From the NCBI RefSeq assembly GCF_001894945.1, contig NZ_BCXE01000013.1:62001-126000 (forward strand): a stretch of 64,000 bases of DNA, given 5' to 3'. Origin of the DNA: Rhodococcus ruber NBRC 15591. GTDB taxonomy: Bacteria > Actinomycetota > Actinomycetes > Mycobacteriales > Mycobacteriaceae. How positions within the stretch are numbered: the first letter of the stretch is position 1; the number at the start of each line of letters is the position of its first letter. Below the pieces are notes generated by a model that ran no database searches, was not told where the DNA came from, and saw only the letters and a program-made list of their open reading frames with translations. Of the stretch, positions 58,519 to 64,000 are shown piece after piece. Made by a program: the position numbers and the translations under genes.

Positions 58519-60306
58519 ATGGAGTGGGGAAATGTACTCGTCGACAGCGCCTGGTGGACGCTGAAGGCGTATGTGATCACAGCGGTGGTGTTCGTCGTCG
58601 TGGTGGCGCTGCTCGCACGGGCAACCCACTGGGGGCGGCAGTGGTGGCGCATCGCGCAGCCCTACTTCGATCCCCGCCGTGGCCTCGGCCCGCTCGGACT
58701 CGTGGCCCTGGTTCTGCTGTTCACCGTCTTCGCGGTGCGGGTCAACGTGCTGTTCTCGTACTGGTACAACGACTTCTACACCGCGATCCAGAATCTCGAC
58801 GAGGCGGCGTTCTGGCGGTTCATGCGGGTGTTCGCCGTGCTCGCCACCATCCACGTGGCGCGCAGCCTCGTCGCGTACCTGCTCGGCCAGACCCTCGACA
58901 TCCACTGGCGCACCCACCTGAACAACCGGCTCGTCGACACCTGGCTCGACACCGGCGCGTTCTACCGGGACCGGTTCGTCGATCCGCCCGTGGACAACCC
59001 CGATCAGCGCATCCAGGTCGACGTCACCGATTTCGTCACCACCACCCGCATCCTGTCGATGGGAGCGGTCACCGCGGTGCTGTCCATCGTCAGCTTCACC
59101 GGCATCCTGTGGGACCTGTCGGGCCCGATCACCGTCTTCGGCACCGAGATCCCCCGTGCCATGGTGTTCCTGGTCTATCTCTACGTGCTGGTCACCACCG
59201 CGGTGGCGTTCTGGATCGGCCGGCCGCTGATCCGCCTGAACTTCCTCAACGAGAAGCTCGGCGCCACCTACCGCTACGCCCTGGTCCGCGTCCGCGAGTA
59301 CGGCGAGAACATCGCCTTCTACCGTGGGGAGGGTGTCGAGCGGGGTGGCCTGCTGAGCCGATTCGCCGCGGTGATCCGCAACTGGTGGCGGATCGTGTTC
59401 CGGATCCTGAAGTTCGACGGCTTCAACCTGACCGTCAACCAGATCGCGGTGATCTTCCCGTTCCTCATCCAGGGGCCGCGACTGTTCGCCGGACAGATCA
59501 CCCTCGGCGACGTGATGCAGACCGGCAACGCCTTCGGCCAGGTCCACGAATCGCTGTCCTTCTTCCGCGAGTCCTACGACGACTTCGCCGCGTTCCGGGC
59601 CACCACCATCCGGCTCAACGGATTGCTCGACGCCACCGAGCAGGCGGCGAAGCTGCCCGTCCTCGTCGCGACCGAGCAGGGCGACACACTCGACATGCGC
59701 GGTCTCGACGTCCGGACCCCGTCCGGCCGTCCCCTCGTGACCGGCCTCGACATCGACATCCCGCCCGGCGAGGCCCTGCTCGTGCGCGGCGCTTCCGGCA
59801 GCGGCAAGACGACGTTGCTGCGCTCCCTCGCCGGGCTCTGGCCGTACGCACACGGCCGGATCGCGCGTCCGATCGGCGACGCGCTGTTCCTGTCCCAGGA
59901 TCCCTACGTGCCGCTCGGGACGCTGCGCGAAGCCCTGTCCTACCCTCGTCCGCCGATGCCCGACGACGCGCAACTCGGCGAGGTGCTCGACCGCGTGCAC
60001 CTCGGGCACCTGACCGAACGTCTCGACGACGACACCGACTGGGCGCGCGTGCTCTCGCCCGGGGAGCAGCAGCGCCTCGGCTTCGCACGAGTCCTGCTGG
60101 CCCGGCCGCGCACGGTGTTCCTCGACGAGGCCACCGGCGCCGTGGACGAAGGGCTCGAACACGCGCTCTATCGCACCCTCCGCGAGGCCCTGCCGGACAG
60201 CGTCATCGTCAGCGTCGGGCACCGCAGCACCCTCGACACGTTCCACGACCGGGTCCTCGAACTGCAGGGGGAGGGACGCTGGACGGTCACCGAGAGCGTC
60301 CGCTGA
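58519..60306 (+). CDS. SbmA/BacA-like ABC transporter (membrane and ATPase in one chain)
   Basis: A 595-residue half-transporter. The N-terminal ~340 residues form the SbmA/BacA-type membrane domain (VNVLFSYWYNDFYTAIQNLDEAAFWRF; IHWRTHLNNRLVDTWL; GATYRYALVRVREYGENIAFYRGE). The C-terminal nucleotide-binding domain has Walker A GASGSGKTTL, signature LSPGEQQRLGFARVLL and Walker B TVFLDEATGAVDE. This is the arrangement of Rv1819c, a cobalamin and hydrophilic-solute importer. ATG 58519 follows CGGGAG. Substrates may be peptides or B12-like solutes. Confidence 0.9.
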   Translation: MEWGNVLVDSAWWTLKAYVITAVVFVVVVALLARATHWGRQWWRIAQPYFDPRRGLGPLGLVALVLLFTVFAVRVNVLFSYWYNDFYTAIQNLDEAAFWRFMRVFAVLATIHVARSLVAYLLGQTLDIHWRTHLNNRLVDTWLDTGAFYRDRFVDPPVDNPDQRIQVDVTDFVTTTRILSMGAVTAVLSIVSFTGILWDLSGPITVFGTEIPRAMVFLVYLYVLVTTAVAFWIGRPLIRLNFLNEKLGATYRYALVRVREYGENIAFYRGEGVERGGLLSRFAAVIRNWWRIVFRILKFDGFNLTVNQIAVIFPFLIQGPRLFAGQITLGDVMQTGNAFGQVHESLSFFRESYDDFAAFRATTIRLNGLLDATEQAAKLPVLVATEQGDTLDMRGLDVRTPSGRPLVTGLDIDIPPGEALLVRGASGSGKTTLLRSLAGLWPYAHGRIARPIGDALFLSQDPYVPLGTLREALSYPRPPMPDDAQLGEVLDRVHLGHLTERLDDDTDWARVLSPGEQQRLGFARVLLARPRTVFLDEATGAVDEGLEHALYRTLREALPDSVIVSVGHRSTLDTFHDRVLELQGEGRWTVTESVR

Positions 60307-60477
60307 GACCCGGCCGCCCGGCGAATCTGCCCGACTCGGGTCCACACCGCGCGGCGACCGAACTACGCTGAAGGATCGGTGACCTCGATGCCGGCGACGG
60401 CCGACGGGAACGGCCGGCAGTGGCACCGGTGCCCGGTCCCGGGCCGGAATGCGCGTGCGCCAGCCGAGGAGGACACC

Positions 60478-63400
60478 ATGCACCACGGAACTTCCCGCCG
60501 GCGGCGCCCGCATCGGTCGGTCACCACCCTGATGTCCCTTCCCGGATCCGCGCTGCGGGGCGGCGTCCGGGTCGCGGCCGCCGGTGCCGGCGTCGCCCTC
60601 GACGCCGCCGTCGTCGGCGCCGCCACGGCGGCAGGCGTCGGGACGGCGTTGCTCCGTGCCCCCGTCGCCGCGGTCGCCGCGCCGGCCCCCGCGGCGATCC
60701 TCCATCTCGTCGCCGACGTCGCCCGGGAAGCGGGCAGCGGACGCCCCGCCCGGCGCTGCGCGGCGAACGGTGCCCGAACCTGGATCGAAGTCCGGGGCCT
60801 CGACGGCCCGGACGGCGCGGCGCTCGGCGACCGGGTCCTCGCCGCGATCCGGGCCACCCCGGGCGTGGCCACGGCCGAACTGCACCGCCCCTGGTGCCGC
60901 CTCGTGGTGTCCACGGACCCGGACGGACCTACGGACCGCGCCCTACGGCGCATCGTCGAACGCGTCGAAACCGACTGCGCCGCAACCGAACACTGTGTCC
61001 CAACCGACGACTCCGCCGCCACCGAACACCCCGCCGCCCCGCCCGGGCTGCCCGGCGACGACGTCCTGCTCGTCCGGCGGGGCGTGTCCGCGGCCACCGC
61101 CGTCACCGGGCTGGTACTGACCGCGACGGGACGCCGTCTGCGCCTGCCGCGCCTGCCCGGCGCCGCAGCCGCCCCGGTGCTCGTGTCGGACTATCACCCC
61201 CGCATCCGCGCCCTCGTCGAATCCGCACTGGGGACCGGCAGGGCGGACCTGCTGCTGGCCGCCGGGACCACCGTGCTGCACACCCTGACCCTCGCACCGG
61301 CGTCGGCCGCCGTCGAAGCCGTCACCCGGACCGTCCTCGTGGGCGAGACACTGGCGATGCGGCGCGCCTGGCGCGACTTCGAACCGGAACTCGCCGCCCA
61401 CGCGGCCGTGGCCCACTGCCCACATCGTCCGGCCCGTCCCACCGAACCGGCGGCCGGAGCGGTCGAGCGCTACACCGACCGCGCCGGCTGGGCCGGACTC
61501 GCCGGCGCGGCAGCGGCCGGGATGCTGACCGGCAAACCCGCCACCGCCGGCACCGCGGCGCTCGTCGCCGTCCCCAAGGCCACCCGCACCGCGCGGGAAT
61601 CCTTCGCCGCCACCCTCGCCCGCGGGCTCGCCGCCCGCGGAGTGCTGACTCTGCACCCGGACGTGCTGCGCCGTCTCGACCAGGTCGACGCGCTCGTCGT
61701 CGACCCCCGCGTCCTGTACACCTCCGCCCTCACGGTGACGCGACTGAACGGCGTCCCCGACCGCGACCGCAGCGCGGTGTGGGACCGGGCTCGGGCGGCG
61801 GTCGACCGTGGCATCCTGACCGCCGGCCGGCACCCCGTCTCCGCCGTGCCGGACGCGCCCGGGCACCTTCCCGCCGACGCACAGGTACTGATCGGACCGG
61901 TCCACGACCGCTACGCCTCCGCCGTGCTCGCCGCCGCCCGACGCGCGGGGATCGCCGTGGTCTCCGCGGAGGACGAGGCGATGGGATCACTGCGGAACGG
62001 CTTCGACCGTCTCGAACCCGTCGCCGAGTCGATGGACACGACCCTGCTCGACGTCGTCGACAAGCTGCAACGCGGCGGCTGCACCGTCGCGGTCCTCACC
62101 GTCGAGGCAGCGCAGGCCCTCGCCCTGGCCGACGTGGGCCTCGGTGTCCTCCGCGACGGGCACCGCCCACCCTGGTCGGCGGACGTGATGATTCGCGATC
62201 TGACCGGCGCGTGGCGGATCCTGCACGCGCTCCCGGCCGCGCGGACCGCAAGCCGGCGCGGCGTGGAGATCGCCCGCGACGCGTCCGCCCTCGGGACATT
62301 GCTCATGGTGCCCGGCGTGCCCGGCAGCGGCCCGGAGTCGGTCACCGCCGGCGCCGCGGCCGGGCTGTGGGCCGGAACGTCGGCGGCCCGCGCCGCGCTG
62401 GCCGCGCCGCTGCCGCAACCACGTTCGGCCCACGACTGGCATGCCCTTCCGGTGGACGAGGTCTGCGCGCTCCTCCCCGCACCGGGCGACCTGCTCACGC
62501 CCGCAGCGGACTCCGGGTGGCGAGCGCGGACCCGGATGCGCGTGGTGCGGGGCGTCCGGCGGGTCGGTGTCCGTCCGCTCGGATCCGCGGCCGACTTCAC
62601 CCGGGCCGTGCGCACCGAACTGGCGGACCCGCTGACGCCGGTCCTCGCCACGGGCTCCGCGGCGAGCGCGGTGCTCGGATCGCCGCTCGATGCCGTACTC
62701 GTCGGATCCGTACTGCTGCTCAACGCCGCGCTTTCGGCCGCCCAGCGTCTGCGCGCCGAACGTCTACTGAAAAGGCTTCTGGCGGTGCAAGACCCACCCG
62801 CCCGCCGCGTCGCCGGCCCGCGCGGGGACCGGCGGTACGTCGGGGTCCCCGCGGCCGGGCTGCGCCCCGGACACGTCGTCGAGGTCCGTCCGGGCGAGGT
62901 CGTGCCCGCGGACGGGCGCATCGTCCACGCCGACGGGGTCGAGGTCGACGAGTCGGCCCTGACCGGGGAGTCGCTTCCGGTCGCCAAGCAGAGTGAATCG
63001 ACGCCGGGGACGCCGCTGGCCGAACGCGCCTGCATGCTCTACGCGGGCACCACCGTGCTCACCGGCACCGCGGTGACGATCGTGACGGCGGTGGGAGGGG
63101 CCACCGAGGCCCGTCGCGCCACCGCGATGGCACCCGCGCAGGTCCGGGAAGTGGGGCTGCAGGCACGCCTGAGCACCCTCACCCGCCGCGCGCTGCCCGT
63201 CAGCCTCGGCGGCGGCGTACTCGTTGCCGCACTGGGGTTGCTGCGCGGCACCGGAATCCGCGCGGCAGTGACCAGCGGTGTGGCGGTCACCGTCGCGGCC
63301 GTGCCGGAAGGGCTGACCCTCGTAGCCACCCTCGCTCAGGTCGCATCCGCCCGCCGGCTCACCAAGCGCTCGACCCTCGTGCGCGCACCCCGCTCGATCG

Positions 63401-64000
63401 AGGCCCTCAGCCGTGTCGACGTCGTCTGCTTCGACAAGACGGGCACACTCAGCGAGAACCGTCTGCGAGTCGTGGTGGTCGAAGCCGCCCCAGGCTTCAC
63501 CCGGCAGGACGTGCTGGCCTACGCCGCCCGCACCGGCATCCCGGCGAACGGGGGAGCGCCCGAGCACGCCACCGACGTCGCGATCGTCGAGTCCGCGCAG
63601 GCCGCCGCCGTCGCGGACCGGGCCGCCGAACGGACCGCCCACCTGCCGTTCCGGTCCGGCCGGGCCTACGCTGCCGCGATCGCCGGAAACCACCTGGCGG
63701 TCAAGGGCGCCCCGGAGACGATGCTCGGTGCCTACGGTGACGACAGCCCCGAACTCCGGGAGCGGGTGCACGCCCTGGCCGCCGAGGGCCTACGGGTGAT
63801 CGCGGTGGGGCAGCGTGACCTGAACCATTCCGAAACCGATTGGGCGACGGACGATCCCGATGCCCTCGCGGAACTGTGCGGGAACGGGCTGCGGCACGTC
63901 GGGCTGATCGGACTGTCCGACACACCGCGGGCCGACGCGGCCGGATTGCTGCCCGCGCTGCTCGAGCAGGGCGTCGCCGTCCGGCTCGTCACCGGCGACC
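60478..64000 (+). CDS. CtpI-type P-type ATPase with a degenerate N-terminal half (cut by window end)
   Basis: The frame from ATG 60478 (behind GAGGAGG) is open for 1174 codons to the edge. The C-terminal half is a P-type ATPase: TGES (829-832), PEGL (943-946) in the membrane helix, phosphorylation site DKTGT with D986, and the TGD hinge (1172-1174) at the very end. The N-terminal half (residues 1-700) carries a second, degenerate copy: VDALVVDPRVLYTS aligns with VDVVCFDKTGTLSE, so D409 lacks the KTGT, and a VTVEAAQALALADVGLGV segment echoes the ATPase hinge. This layout is like mycobacterial CtpI; the transported ion is unknown. Confidence 0.85.
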   Translation, partial: MHHGTSRRRRPHRSVTTLMSLPGSALRGGVRVAAAGAGVALDAAVVGAATAAGVGTALLRAPVAAVAAPAPAAILHLVADVAREAGSGRPARRCAANGARTWIEVRGLDGPDGAALGDRVLAAIRATPGVATAELHRPWCRLVVSTDPDGPTDRALRRIVERVETDCAATEHCVPTDDSAATEHPAAPPGLPGDDVLLVRRGVSAATAVTGLVLTATGRRLRLPRLPGAAAAPVLVSDYHPRIRALVESALGTGRADLLLAAGTTVLHTLTLAPASAAVEAVTRTVLVGETLAMRRAWRDFEPELAAHAAVAHCPHRPARPTEPAAGAVERYTDRAGWAGLAGAAAAGMLTGKPATAGTAALVAVPKATRTARESFAATLARGLAARGVLTLHPDVLRRLDQVDALVVDPRVLYTSALTVTRLNGVPDRDRSAVWDRARAAVDRGILTAGRHPVSAVPDAPGHLPADAQVLIGPVHDRYASAVLAAARRAGIAVVSAEDEAMGSLRNGFDRLEPVAESMDTTLLDVVDKLQRGGCTVAVLTVEAAQALALADVGLGVLRDGHRPPWSADVMIRDLTGAWRILHALPAARTASRRGVEIARDASALGTLLMVPGVPGSGPESVTAGAAAGLWAGTSAARAALAAPLPQPRSAHDWHALPVDEVCALLPAPGDLLTPAADSGWRARTRMRVVRGVRRVGVRPLGSAADFTRAVRTELADPLTPVLATGSAASAVLGSPLDAVLVGSVLLLNAALSAAQRLRAERLLKRLLAVQDPPARRVAGPRGDRRYVGVPAAGLRPGHVVEVRPGEVVPADGRIVHADGVEVDESALTGESLPVAKQSESTPGTPLAERACMLYAGTTVLTGTAVTIVTAVGGATEARRATAMAPAQVREVGLQARLSTLTRRALPVSLGGGVLVAALGLLRGTGIRAAVTSGVAVTVAAVPEGLTLVATLAQVASARRLTKRSTLVRAPRSIEALSRVDVVCFDKTGTLSENRLRVVVVEAAPGFTRQDVLAYAARTGIPANGGAPEHATDVAIVESAQAAAVADRAAERTAHLPFRSGRAYAAAIAGNHLAVKGAPETMLGAYGDDSPELRERVHALAAEGLRVIAVGQRDLNHSETDWATDDPDALAELCGNGLRHVGLIGLSDTPRADAAGLLPALLEQGVAVRLVTGD

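Noticed and set aside
58078-60885. Minus-strand 935-codon frame opposite the ABC transporter
   Set aside because: The plus strand has Walker A, signature and Walker B motifs in frame with a ribosome binding site; the antisense frame has none.

Overview
The window is high-GC actinobacterial chromosome (about 70% G+C). It is most like a Rhodococcus or a close mycolic-acid-containing relative. The evidence is the gene order nrtR-nadABC ... hisD-C-B ... hisH-hisA-imp-hisF-hisI ... bcp ... trpE-(Trp-operon membrane protein)-trpC-trpB-trpA-lgt ... pyk-tesB, which as I recall is the order around Rv1593c-Rv1618 of Mycobacterium tuberculosis. A WS/DGAT acyltransferase, a PHA synthase with a phasin and many leaderless-type starts also fit Rhodococcus. 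No rRNA, tRNA, CRISPR array, transposase or phage gene was seen.

Layout. 1-4.6 kb: NAD biosynthesis (nadA-nadB-nadC) with a divergent NUDIX-type regulator and a palindromic operator between them. 4.7-12.3 kb: a storage-lipid and accessory block, with a wax ester/triacylglycerol synthase, a DUF2470 protein and a LysE exporter, then a minus-strand PHA operon (phaC, phasin, alpha/beta hydrolase, secreted GH1 glycosidase) and an XRE regulator. 12.4-20.7 kb: histidine operon, mostly with 4-bp ATGA/GTGA overlaps, interleaved with two small membrane proteins and an MFS transporter, and closed by a 23-bp perfect hairpin. 20.7-26.7 kb: tautomerase, aminopeptidase N, MarR regulator, epimerase, DODA-type dioxygenase and peroxiredoxin. 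26.8-34.0 kb: tryptophan operon running into lgt and a TM2-domain protein.

34.2-45.4 kb: an 11-kb block between lgt/TM2 and pyk. It holds glutamate synthase (gltBD), an SRPBCC protein, a small charged protein, a P450, otsA, dps and a MerR-like regulator. Two sites here match the stress sigma factor (SigB/SigF) promoter pattern; a third lies before a DUF4383 gene further on. 45.7-48.7 kb: pyk, tesB and a TetR regulator. 48.7-51.1 kb: a quinone-type oxidoreductase, a uridine-kinase-like protein without a P-loop and an adenosine-specific kinase. 51.4-56.7 kb: a five-gene operon joining an acetyl-CoA-synthetase-like ligase, a complete E1alpha/E1beta/E2 2-oxoacid-dehydrogenase set and a dedicated acyl carrier protein. 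This is the most unusual assembly in the window. 56.7-64 kb: GAF-ANTAR regulator, DUF4383 protein, SbmA/BacA-type ABC transporter and a very large CtpI-type P-type ATPase that runs off the end and carries a degenerate second catalytic domain in its N-terminal half.

How the genes work together: the primary-metabolism clusters (NAD, His, Trp, glutamate) are compact, translationally coupled operons. Between them sit carbon-storage, stress and redox modules with their own regulators and operator-like palindromes. Gene identities rest on motif recognition and neighbourhood; no database search was run.
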